The position numbers were made by a program, and so were the translations under genes. 64,000 nt of DNA from Cercis canadensis (taxonomy: Eukaryota; Streptophyta; Magnoliopsida; Fabales; Fabaceae), in assembly GCA_003255065.1 (NCBI GenBank), contig QAOA01000143.1:248001-312000 (forward strand). The letters run 5' to 3'. Of the stretch, positions 35,791 to 46,700 are shown one piece after another (position 1 is the first letter of the stretch; each line of letters begins with the position of its first letter). Below the pieces are notes generated by a model. It saw only the letters and a program-made list of their open reading frames with translations. It was not told the origin of the DNA and searched no databases.

Positions 35791-36261
35791 TCATGAGATT
35801 TAATTTTTTTGGGTACTTTGGCTTCCTATTGTGTTAAAGATAGGTAGGGGTGTTGTGTAGGTGCAGGCGAGCTAGATCTTGAAAGGTGCTATGAAGTTCC
35901 TGCAAGCATAAAACATGAGGGGAGGGATGAAACCACTCCGGTCCTCAACTTAGAATTATCTCTAGGAGTGTTTTGGAGGGAAAGAGAGTAATCAAATAGA
36001 GTGTGAGTATCAAATAGAGCGTAACTTTGTCTTGTCCTTTTATAATGCTCTGAAGGCAAGGTTGAGATGGTTGACCTTGCGGCCAATCTTATCCTTTTTA
36101 TTGCGCGCATGCAACTAGGAGGCTTCGCTTCCTTTTGTTCTGGAAACGTCATTAAATGCCCTTCCTTTAAAGGCGGTGAAAGAGTTGTCGTATGCCGAGG
36201 TGGTTTCTGTAGACAAGATTAAGAGTTTCGGTGTTAAGCATTGTAAAGTGCTTCTTGGTGG
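35791..36261. other. Stretch without a supported gene
   Basis: This is less AT-rich than its surroundings. An 87-residue open frame on the minus strand (35889-36152) has no recognisable features and I do not call it. It may be the 5' region of the ORF pair that follows. Confidence 0.4.
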
Positions 36262-37168
36262 GTGGGTTTGTTGTGTCCTGGTCTTCTTTTACTCCTTCCT
36301 TCTTTATTTTGTTGTCTTGCTCTGACTTTCAACTTGGTATATGAAAATGAGATTATTATCGAGCCTGTTCGAAAGTCTTCAGAGAAGAAGTCGGAGAGTA
36401 AGGGAAAGAGTCCCTCGGTGACTGCTGTGGAGCGAGGTTCTGCTATAGCTTCCAAGTTGACTGATCCTAACGGAAGTTTCTCGAACCAAGCTTTTAACTA
36501 TGGAAATATGATAGACAGAACTTTGCTATTTCCCTTTGACGTGGAGCACCATAAGAAGCTTACTCTTGCCCAACGGGGGCACTTCATGGAGACTATTGGT
36601 TTGCAGGTGAGCAATTTGCCATTTCTGCTTTTAGTTGGGCAAGAACGGTTTCAATGTTGTCTTTCAACTAATAGTTTTGTGTTATTTGTAGCTTCTTAGT
36701 ATGATGAGGATCCAAATTCTGGAGTGTGCTCATCTTCTGTCTAAAGTGGAGACGTCTGGGAAGGCCAAATCCGAGATGGAGACAAGCATTACCAAACTTT
36801 GTGAGCTGGAAGCTTCCAATGCTGAGCCAAAGGCCAATAAAGTTAAGTCGGTTGATGAGGAGAACGTAATGACGGCAAAATTGGCCAAGACGAAAGATAC
36901 GGTGGTAGAGCTGGGTAGAAAAAAGGAAGTTTTGTCCCGGGAGAAAGGGGATGCAATTAAGAGATTCAAGAGTTATTTGGAAGTGCTAGAGTTTGGCTTT
37001 TGGAATGGTGTGAATCAGGCTGCTTATCAGGCCAAGCTCCAGTATCCAGGGCTTGAGGTGGATGAGACTAAGCTTTGTAAGTTCAAGGTTTTGCACAAAG
37101 GGCAGCTGATGGACCCAGGAGAGGTACCAGAGGAAGAAAGTGATGGGGAAGCCAACCTATTCATTTAA
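36262..37168 (+). CDS. Coiled-coil protein of unknown function, probably transposon-derived
   Basis: Two open stretches, 36262-36699 and 36701-37168, could be joined by an intron with donor after GGTTTGCAG (36607) and acceptor TTTGTAG (near 36691). The first part has a Lys/Ser-rich segment (KSSEKKSESKGKSPS) and TLAQRGHFMETIGLQ. The second is a charged helical region (VETSGKAKSEMETSITKL, LAKTKDTVVELGRKKEVL) ending with EFGFWNGVNQAAYQAKLQYP and an acidic tail (VPEEESDGEANLF). A coiled coil followed by a GF..GV..A..Q....P.L motif near the C-terminus resembles proteins annotated in plants as putative gypsy-type transposon proteins. I do not recognise a function. No upstream exon or promoter is obvious. 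Confidence 0.4.
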
Positions 37169-37432
37169 TCTATTTGAATCATTTTGCTCTATAATCCCTT
37201 TGTTTGGAATTTTTAAATTTTACTTCTTCTATTCTCGTGTTATGCCTTTCATATGTATTTACTCTGTTTAATGATGTGGCTACCAAGTATTAGTTCTATG
37301 TTGTTATTCTCTTCTTTACTTGAGTGGTTATGAAATTATATAAATGGGGTCAAACAATAAATTATATTTATGTGATTCAATGGCCATAAACTATAACATA
37401 AGCAAAATTTTAGTGCCTATAAGTAACAGTAT
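37169..37432. other. AT-rich stretch without features
   Basis: I see nothing recognisable here. It may hold the 3' untranslated region of the preceding ORF pair. Confidence 0.4.
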
Positions 37433-38233
37433 TGCGATTAGGTGCCTGGGCTCTCCTCAATAATCACACATTTTAAAAGTGATATATGCATAATAACCAT
37501 ATACATGACTAGACAACCACATAACTTGATAAAACAGTAAATTAGAATAATGTAACTCATGTAGTACAGAATTACAATATTGTCCAAGGCTTATTTAATA
37601 GAAATCATTGTCCCACCAAAGATTAGGTTAAATCCAGATATCTTCAACATAAAATTTTGGACATATGTTAGTGTTTATTAATAGTTATTTTCTCATTTTC
37701 TCTTCTTGGCTCAACAGATAAATATTTCATTTCTTACAGGTTATGGTCGCTACTATATGCTGTGAAGATTAAAAATGAAAAGTATGATTTATCTTTTGAA
37801 ATGAATAAGATATATAAAGTAACTGTTTTCATATTGCAGCACCTCTTGATTTGATTATTCATAGATATTCTCTAAATGGCTTCACAATGACTACCCAGGA
37901 TTGGTGTGAATTGCACTATTATTCACAATGATTATTCATATATATATTGCAACGCAGCTTGTCAACTTTGGATCCGCTGGTGATTTTGTGAAAATAGTCA
38001 ATTCAATTCTCAACAATAGTGTCATTGTGTGTCAAAGTTAGTATTTTCATTTATGACTTATCTATATTCATAGTTTCAATCTTTGCATTTGCATTGTATG
38101 TGTTATCTATATTCATAATTTCAATTTTATTAATTTTAAATTAAAAATAAAATTATCATTTTATTCCTTAAAAGATGCTAAAAATTCATAATCTTTAAAC
38201 TTTGCTTAATTGAATCCATGAACGATCAAATTG

Positions 38234-39073
38234 TTTTTTTTTTTTTTTTTTTTTTTTTTTTNGGTTAGAATGGAATGTATTAAAAACAAATCAAAGCGGA
38301 GTATAAAGTCAAGGGAATAAGGTTCCCCTTACATCAGCACCAAAACAAGGAAGGAGAAAGTTTGGGACTGAATAAAAAATACACAAATCTTCATGCAGAT
38401 ATAGACCTCTCTTGGCTAAACCATCAGCCACTTGGTTTCCTTCTCTAAAGGTGTGTTTGATCTGGACTGATTGCAACTTTCTCATCAGCAACCTGCACAT
38501 ATTGATAAGAGTGCTCCATGGGTGAGATTCAGAAATAGAAGGAAGTTGTATGGCATTAACAGCAATAAGAGACTGAATATCTAGGCTAGTAGCCAGTTCA
38601 AGCCTTTTTTTAATGCTCCATAGTTCCCCTTTGTTGACTGTACTATAACCAATATTCCCCATGAATCCTGAAATCCATTTTCCTTGGTAGTCTCTAATAA
38701 CGCCACCTACGCCAATGATGCCTGGGTTGCTAGAAGCTGAGGCATTACAATTGAGCTTAAAACAGTTCAGAGGAGGGGTACACCAGCTAATAAGAATGAT
38801 GTTGATTTTGCATGGAGTGCCATGCGGGGTCCCAATGTGAAAAAACTCAGAAGCAAGAGCTAAAGTTCTATGGAAGGAAGAGACACTGGGAATGTCTTTG
38901 TTATTAAAAAACAAGTTGTTCTTGTCGAGCCAGATGGTCCAGAAAAGATAGCAGAAGAGAATCGACCAGGAACGTTGAAGAAGCTGATGGAGTGATCTGA
39001 AAGAGATGCATTCAGCCAGTCTTCAAGGTTCAATGCAAATTGTTTCAACACAGGATCTTGCACTATGTTTTTT
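38234..39073 (-). mobile_element. 5'-truncated LINE with RNase H domain and poly(A) tail
   Basis: On the minus strand the open frame encodes the LINE-type RNase H domain (RVT_3): GVGGVIRDYQGKWISGFMGN, NKGELWSIKKRLELA and FREGNQVADGLAKRG. The first catalytic aspartate (usual CDAS) is N in LNCNASAS. Upstream, 38860-39063 is the linker following the zinc-finger/RT region. The element ends in a poly(A) tract, seen as T at 38234-38261. The surrounding intron resumes at cctgaatggtttgag (39075), homologous to 23578. Loss of most of the RT is typical 5' truncation. Clear target duplications were not found. Confidence 0.85.
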
Positions 39074-39105
39074 GCCTGAATGGTTTGAGTTAGATACCTT
39101 TTTAA

Positions 39106-39387
39106 GGTATGTTTGGTAGGGGAGTAATATTTACTTTGTTCTAAATATGTTTGGTTGTAAAAATAAATCGAGAAAAATTATTTAAAGGAGTAATAGAAAG
39201 GGAAATATTTTGGACCCCATAACCCATTTCCCATCTCCTCAAATTCTCTTCCATTCTTCCTTCCTCAAATTACTGACTATAACAAACATAATTAAAGAAT
39301 AATATTTACATTTATTGTTACTCCTTGGAAAAAGAGTAAATGACACTCCCTTAATGTTTACCCCTTTATTCCCTATCAAACATACCC
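39106..39387. mobile_element. Tourist-like MITE (PIF/Harbinger type)
   Basis: A 282-bp element begins ggtatgtttggtaggggagt and ends actcccttaatgt...cccctttattccctatcaaacataccc, giving imperfect terminal inverted repeats of about 25 bp. It is flanked by taa on both sides (39103-39105 and 39388-39390). A 3-bp TAA/TWA duplication and GG.ATGTTTGG ends fit PIF/Harbinger-derived Tourist MITEs. The equivalent intron in copy 1 (23580-23640) lacks it. No coding capacity. Confidence 0.75.
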
Positions 39388-40490
39388 TAAGATTCATGAA
39401 TGCAAAGATTTCACCTTTATACAAGCTCATTTTATATCTCTTTGATTATAGATTTGATGAAGAAGCCTTATATTTTGTTAAACATTAATAACTGCAAAGC
39501 GAAAGGAGCTTGTACAGAAATTGTTACAAGTAATTTTTTTCTTACATTAACATTGTACAAACTATTATTTCGTTACACAATTGTTAGAACTTTAAACCTC
39601 CTACAAACTACACATAATGGCTTAGCTGCTCTTCAATTTATCCTTTAGTAGAAAGAAAAGAAAAATTTACCTGCAATGCTTGTATATTATTCATAATTTT
39701 AATTTGGAATTTGGATAGAACTACTTTTGCTTCGCGTTGCAAAATTTCATAATTATACTTTTAGAAATCTATGTAAATAGTTGATAGGAAACAGTCGGAA
39801 TTAAAGTTGTTAGAAAATATAAAAATATGGAACTGGTGGAATTAATTCCAGGACTACTGTCATGCTACTTATTGGCATTCCAGCAATGCTCCTATATTAA
39901 GCCAATGTTATTGGTTTTATAGAAGACACTATTTCTGCAAAATTAAATATATTTTTCTGCTCTATATTTGTTCGCTTGTCGAACCTGTATTGAAAGCAAT
40001 ACTGAATCATTGAAGGCTGGAACATTTGATCAAATTCATGGAAGCATTCGACAAGTATTCAGATGAACAGAGCACGTTTGACACAGTTGCTGATGATTGC
40101 ATCGGGCATTGTGTCCTTGAATTTGACAATGACTGTGCAGGTAATGTGATAGTTGGACAGGTTACTCTATAAATCACTGGTGAATTTCTTAGTTCTCTAT
40201 ATGGGATTCATGTTTTACAAAGTAAACTTTATAACCCCTTTATTTATGTTTGTTATATTGAAATTGTAGCATTTATCCCTTAGAAAGACTAGTGGATTTA
40301 GGTTACAATAACTCCCAAGAGAGATTAAAAAGATTATAAAGTTCAAATTATACTTTTAGTTATAACATTTCTTGGGTATAATATTTTTCTCTCATTTGGC
40401 ATATACCTCAGAATTCTTTTAATTATAGAAATAGTTGGACCTATTTGTATTGAAGAATGAAGAGAATATACAATACCATACACTAAGAAC

Positions 40491-41109
40491 TTAAAAGGGG
40501 AATTAATGGAATGGAAAGGACCCAATTCCATTCATCCCCTCGAACTTGTGGTTATCTTAGACAAAAGGGGAATTAAATATATATCTAAACATACAATACC
40601 AAAGTTGTTAGAATATGAACTTTCTATTAGCAGTGTACACTCAGGCTCAAATGGAAGCCAAAACATGGAAAAGATTCAAGTAACTTCAAGAAATAATTTC
40701 AAAATTAACTGGTGGAATGAAAATAAAACTTTTTACACATAGCGTAAGAGCAATGTTCATCCTATGTGTTTGGGACTTGATTTAGGAATAGCCAAAAACA
40801 AATGTTGAGGCAAAACTTCTGTTTGATATAAAATCATTCTTAAATTTTTACTTAACAATTTAAGCTTTTAGATTGAATTCGTACTCTCATTTACTAATAC
40901 ACTACCTTAAATAATTCTCATCAATAAAATAAATGTAAGCCATGAATTATTCATTTCATATAAAAGACACATGAGAAAACTTATAGCAGTCAAGGGAAAT
41001 ATACTGCACATTTGGGTACAAAACAAATCACCTAAGTTTAATTCACATGAGAATGGAGTCACTAAATTAAAGAGGTGTTGCATGGTCATTAACAGAGACA
41101 AAATATTGT
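40491..41109. other. Stretch without a supported gene
   Basis: It contains a short imperfect palindrome, ggaatggaaaggacccaattccattc at 40508-40533, and otherwise nothing I recognise. Confidence 0.4.
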
Positions 41110-41262
41110 TCTGTAGCATCCATTACAGAGGAAGTTGCATGGCTGCAAAATTTACTTGGTGAACTTGATGTCACACTTTCCCAATGTCCACGTATTCTAT
41201 GTGATAACATTGCCATCACATATCTTTCCTCCAACCATGTAATTCATTCAAGGGGTAAGCAT
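41110..41262 (+). pseudogene. Copia RNase H fragment
   Basis: The + strand reads VASITEEVAWLQNLLGELDV, then CPRILCDNIAITYLSSNHV and IHSRG. This matches the second half of the copia RNase H domain (E, then CDN, then HSR). It belongs to a different, non-Sirevirus copia lineage from the element at 15083-21377. Only about 50 codons remain. Confidence 0.82.
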
Positions 41263-42409
41263 ATATTCCTTGACTAACATTTTATGTGTGAAAGGTTGTT
41301 GCCAACGTTCTGCTTATGCAAGTCTCTCATTATTTAACTTAGGACCAACTTTTAGGCGTTCTATGCCTTCATTGCCATGCATATGCCAAATCATTAAGAT
41401 CATATAGCCAATGAGCCACGTAAGTTTAATACGAAACGTTGCCATGTCACTTTACCTAATCAATAAATTGTTGCCACGTGTATTAATGTCAAATCGGACT
41501 TGGACTAAATGGGCTGAATTTGGTCTGCCCTAACCTGCCTCTATAAGACTCTAGTATTATTATACGTTAACTAAACTGAACCAATGGACTTACAATCCAT
41601 TTTAAAATTTTGTGAAACATTTTGAGCAATCTACATCATGAAAATTTTCAATTTATTGGTTGCATTATTGAAATTCACCTTCTGTAGTGTAAATATGTCA
41701 AGTCTTACGGTCAATATAAGTAAATCACCATACAAATATAACTTATCAAATAGCAACAAAGCATATTATTTGATAACATAATGTAACTTTTTCAACAAAA
41801 GTTAAAGTAGATACCAACATGCTTAACAAACACACAGGCACCAGATAAAATAATATAATGCGGGTATGGCAAACTGTTGGTTGCCTTAATTTCTACAAAG
41901 TGTAGCTGAATATGACTTTGCGTACTGGCCAAAAACAGAAAAGAATATGGCTTTGCGTCAGGGCCTAGACAAGAATTTTTTGGCCTTGGTCAAAAGTTAA
42001 AGTGCTTGTTCAGATAAGTATTGTTTGGCTTTTTCTGATGGCTTATATGTAGCCAGTGTTACTCTCTCAACTCTATTCTATATATATCGATTCATCTCTC
42101 TTCTTCCTCACCCTCATTGACAAAAGAAACCCTTGTATTTGCTGACTCCTCTTTTTATGTGCTTGCACATTTTAGCATTCTGAAGCTAAAGAGAAAAACT
42201 CAGTTCTCAAGAATGAGTGGGACTCTGATTTCCCATCTACTTAATTGACGCACTGTCTGTTTTTCCAAATTTATTCTTTTGCTTGACTATCAAGGTAAAT
42301 TTTGATCTTGCAGGTTACAGAGGTTTAATCAGGCAAGCTTTGGCTAAGCCGAGAAAAGGTAATAATGTGATTTTTTTTTTACATGGTTTTTGTCAAAGAA
42401 CTGATTCTT
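41263..42409 (+). other. Non-coding stretch with a possible promoter
   Basis: It lies between a copia RNase H end and a copia gag start, both on the + strand, which is where an LTR shared by two neighbouring copia remnants would sit; I cannot define LTR edges. It also holds a TATA-like motif ctatatatatcgattc near 42079, followed by pyrimidine-rich leader sequence, and a short segment near 42314-42359 bounded by AG and GT. The latter could be a 5' untranslated exon of the RHD3-like gene at 43782. Confidence 0.35.
42070..42095 (+). promoter_or_regulatory. Possible TATA box
   Basis: The motif ctatatatatcg is followed within 30 bases by a CT-rich segment (ctctcttcttcctcaccctc), a layout common at plant transcription starts. 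It could serve either a copia LTR or the downstream RHD3-like gene. Position is the only support. Confidence 0.25.
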
Positions 42410-43170
42410 AAGTCTCCATGCTATTACCTCCTCTCTTGAGCTTGATATTCTCAATCTTCTTGGCAAGTCTTCTAATGCCCAAGAAGCTTGGGATCACCTT
42501 AAAACCTCTTTGCTAGCAAGTCTAGATCCTGGCTTATGTCTTTCAAAGCCAAACTTTCCACCATTACTTTTTGCTCTCTCTGCAAGCACATATATGCAGC
42601 AAATCAAAAACTTTTCTGGTGAAATTGTCATAATTTCTCACCCTGTTGATGACCTTGACCTAGTCATAAATGCCCTCAATGAACTTGGTCCAAATTTTAA
42701 CGCCATTTCTGGCTCTCTTCGAGCCTGAAAAAATCTCATCACCTTCTTTGAACTTAGGAAAAAACTGGTGGACTTTGAACAATACACTCTAAAATCAGAG
42801 TCTACTAATCTCACCTCACCTCTCACTGCAAATGTTTCCTACTCTAACTCAACTTTTTCAATCCCCATAGACTTCCCTAAATAATTCCAACTCCTCTTTC
42901 TTTAATCATAATAATCCTTTATTTTTAGATAATTCTCTCTTTTTTCCTTCTTTCTCCCAATGCCTACAACATTTTTTTCCTCTTCCCATGGCCTTCAACT
43001 CGTCCTCCTCTTCTTCCCTACCGCCTGTCACCATTGCTTCTGCTCAAACACAGTCTTCTTCCCTTATTTCCTTCACCTCCATCCATGTCCCCATCAAACT
43101 TATGTTTTTGGGTGTGATAATTTCTTGACAGTTTTAATTTAGAGATTGTGAGATGATTTCTTGACAGTTT
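42410..43170 (+). pseudogene. Copia gag fragment
   Basis: The + strand encodes NAQEAWDHLKTSLLASLDPG, then VDDLDLVINALNELGPNFNA, and, after one stop, FFELRKKLVDFEQ. These match the gag (UBN2/retrotran_gag) domain of copia elements, where DLV..L..LG..Y..I is diagnostic. The zinc knuckle and pol are missing. A stop at 42726 breaks it. Confidence 0.82.
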
Positions 43171-43781
43171 TAATTTAGAGACTAAATTGGAGATTGTCGA
43201 AGGTAATTTAATAAGGGCCAATTTCAGATTCTAGGTCCAAAAAGTGTGAGTTTATCAATTCTTTTTGGCCTTTGGACGCTTTCTACGAGTATGCGGGGTT
43301 TTGATAATTTTATTTTGAGAAATTGGCTTAGTAGATGGTTCACTCTATAAAGCTACATCAATCTCAGCTAGTTGCTTTAAGGACTGAAGGCAGAAAATTG
43401 GTTGAGGAGATAGAAAGTCAATTACAAATTGGAGATAAGGAATCTGTGTTCATTCATTCAAGGACTTGGATAAATGAGTTTCTTAAGAATTGTTTCTAAC
43501 TAATAATATTTTTAGTTATAAGGATGAATATCATTGAAGCCTTTCTATTTCATGCTAGAAGAGAAAACGGTAATATTTATTTGTTAATATTTGCTTTTTA
43601 ATTCGTGAATGTACTCTTGTCCTAATTATTCTAGTTTACTATAGGGATTAGCAATTATTCGTTTTGGAAAAACCGTGAAAAATAATTTCTTTCTATAAAT
43701 ATTTAATTTATTTGGCTTCTAATGTTTTGCAACCAACCCCTACTCATCAATGAGACACTAATATAAAATTCACTCCTCTAG

Positions 43782-46700
43782 CCAAGGGCGATGGTGATCT
43801 TGCTTTTCAACTAATCGATGGAAATAGCAACTTCAAGGACATGGAACTGAACGATTTTGCTACTGAAATAAATCTCTATGAATGTGGTCGTTCATATGCT
43901 GTAGTCGCCATAATGGGTCCACAAAGTAGTGGTATGCACTATTCCTCATTCAATAACCTTATTGTTCACAAAGATGAATGGAATAAAAATACAAACAGAA
44001 ATATTCTTGCCACTCTTAATTTAGCCTTGACATCTAATAGTACTATTTTTTTTCTATTTCCTGGTTTCTACAGGGAAAAGCACATTACTCAATCATTTGT
44101 TTCATACAAAATTCAGGGAGATGGACGATTCTGAAGGAAGGCATGTAATTCTGAATTGCAAGTGTATATCTAATTGCTTTTAATGAATTAAATGACAACG
44201 AGTATTGGATTGTTTTTAGGTCTCAAACAACTCAAGGGATTTGGATGGCAAGATGCCCTGATATAAAACCCCTCACGCTTGTGATAGATATAGAGGGTAC
44301 AGATGGAGGTGAAAGAGGAGAGGTTTGATGTTTGGATTTGCCAAAAATTGATTATGTTTCTAAATTTAGATCATAACATGGTACTCGATTTTACTGCCAT
44401 GATCGATTTTATCTTTCTCAAAAAGTTGTCACATACAAATAGACACGATAAACATATTTTTTCATGAGTAGAAAGACGATAAAATTAATGGCCTTGCTAA
44501 GTCAGCACATCTCTCTATCTCCATTTCTATGTAGAAGTCATTTCTGTTATCGAATTCACAGCAAAGCTTACGAAAACAACTTACTAGTATGAGTCAAAAC
44601 TGTTATTTCCTTACTAAAATGCATATATTAGGCTGTGCACAAGGAAATGTTTACATAAAATAGTACTTTTCATGTATAGCAATTATGTATTTAAACATGG
44701 AACGAACTATTAGACAAGATATATAAACAGAAAAGAGACTTCATAAGTTGCGCTAATTCTTTCATTCCTTACATATTTTGCTGAAATCTCACACATCACA
44801 TATAATAGTGATAGGTTTGAGTAGTTTGTAGGAGGTGAGAGATTGAAAACTCCTTGCGGTCATGTAACAAAAAGGAAAAAATGTAATAGATTAAGTTTAG
44901 GGAAAAAATTACCATTGACTAACAAATCATAATGAATATGTGCAATAATCTCTATATATAAAATACTCACTTTTCCATGCACGGGTTTCTTTTCTTTTCA
45001 GGATGATACTACATTTGAAAGGCGGAGTGCTCTTTTTGCTCTAGCTGTAGCAGATGTAGTTTTAGTAAATTTGTAAGAGTTTCTTTTCTTAAAAAAAAAA
45101 TAAAATAACTTGGATATTCGGTAGTATAAATTATAAGGTATTGCTACAAATTTGTTAAATTTCTTCACATGAAAATTGTGCTTCTCATTCTTATTAGATT
45201 TTGTTTTGTCCTTTGCCAAGGTGGTGTCATGACATTGGCCGTGAGCAAGCTGCAAGTAAGCCTCTTTTGAGAGTTGTATTTCAGCAGGTATATGTACATC
45301 TTGGCAGGAATTTCTAATTTTTGCCAGAGGAAAAGTCACTTCCAAAAGTAAACTGTAGAGCAAATTTCTCACTGTGTAGCTGCCATGAGTTGCTTTACAC
45401 ACACAGAGAAACACACACATATATAAGCCTTTTCTTTAATAAGTTTCTCTAATATGTTTTAGGTGCTGCTCCGATTTTCGAATAAGCCGCGTAAAATAAC
45501 GTTGATGTTTGTTGTACGTGACAAAACAAGGGTATGTGTTTTATTCTGATGTCTAACATAGCATTACAACTGCCATTCGAAAAATGTTTGAATTCCTTTT
45601 TGCTTACACAGTCACCCGAACATAAATTGGAAGCTAAGCTGAGAAGTGATATTGAGAAGGTATTCTGTTACCTGTCCCTTCCAAATGTTTTGGTACGAAG
45701 AGTTGTCAAATCCTTGTCCTCTCAATCTTCTTTTTATATTTTTCTGCATTTTTGAGCAGATTTGGGTCTCCATCAAAAAGCCAACAGAAAGCAGCAATAT
45801 CCCGCTTAGTAAATTTTTTAAAGTAATTTGAGATACTAAATTATTCTTGTGCTTTCTGCTAAAAATATGATTGGGTCTTTAAAATATCTCTTACGATAAT
45901 TAACCAACATTTTTTGTTCCACCATTTATAATTGGACAGGTTGAAGTTGTATTTCTTCCAAATTACGAAGAAAGGGAGGAAGATTTCAAAGTAAAGGTAT
46001 TACTATTTAGATATGTTTCCAATGCATCTGAAGGGAAATTTACGATGAAATCGTTGCTATTACTATTTTGAATTCAAAGTAAGAGTATTACTATTTAGAA
46101 TCTGCAGAAATTGTTTTTTGCTCTGTAAATAGTACTAAATTACGAAGAAAGGGAGGCAGAATATGTAGATCATGTGTTTTGGTTGTTGTAAAAGCTTTTA
46201 ATATAAATAATTAAATGATTTGTGACTGAGTGGTACTGAGAGCCTTTTTAAAGCTTGTTGAGTTTGAGTTCAAACTTAGAATTATAGCTACAAGTACAAA
46301 AAAAAAAAATTCAATATCAATAAATGTCAGTTGTTCTCCATAAAGTGGATGGTCCTAATTTATTATAGTTAATGACTTAAGTTACTATCTCCTTATCATT
46401 TTACCTAGCGGTATTGTCTTTTTAAAACACTATCTAATCTAAGTACACTATCACTGTGATAAGTCACTTGTAAAATATTAAACTCCACCATTAATACAAT
46501 GTAATATGCATTGCAATTTCAAACATTATTTTTATAACTATACCGATTATACTTGTTGTTGCAGGTTCAGGACTTAAAGCAACGATTCGTTGATTCCACT
46601 GCACCTGGTGGGCTAGCAGATTCAGGGGAAGGGAAAGAGCCAGCTTCAGGGTTTGCTATTAGTGCACAGAATATCTGGAAAGACATAAAGGAAAATAAGG

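Larger units (their letters stand above)
37433..40490 (+). pseudogene. Decayed RHD3-like copy 3 (exons 11-14 equivalents)
   Basis: Homology to copy 1 begins in the intron (gcctgggctctcctcaataa against 22540). It covers exon 11 (near 37739, VMVATICCED then stop), exon 12 (near 37965-38037), exon 13 (near 39452, FDEEALYFVKH then stop) and exon 14 (39981-40141, AFDKYSDEQ, CIGHCVLEFDNDCA). It fades in the following intron near 40490. Frameshifts and stops occur in nearly every exon, so it is the oldest copy. A LINE and a MITE have inserted in the intron between exons 12 and 13. The copia relic seen before exon 14 in copy 1 is absent. Confidence 0.8.

Noticed and set aside
44998..45420. A 140-codon minus-strand frame
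   Set aside because: It overlaps RHD3-like exons 4 and 5 on the + strand, which have conserved motifs and correct splice sites.
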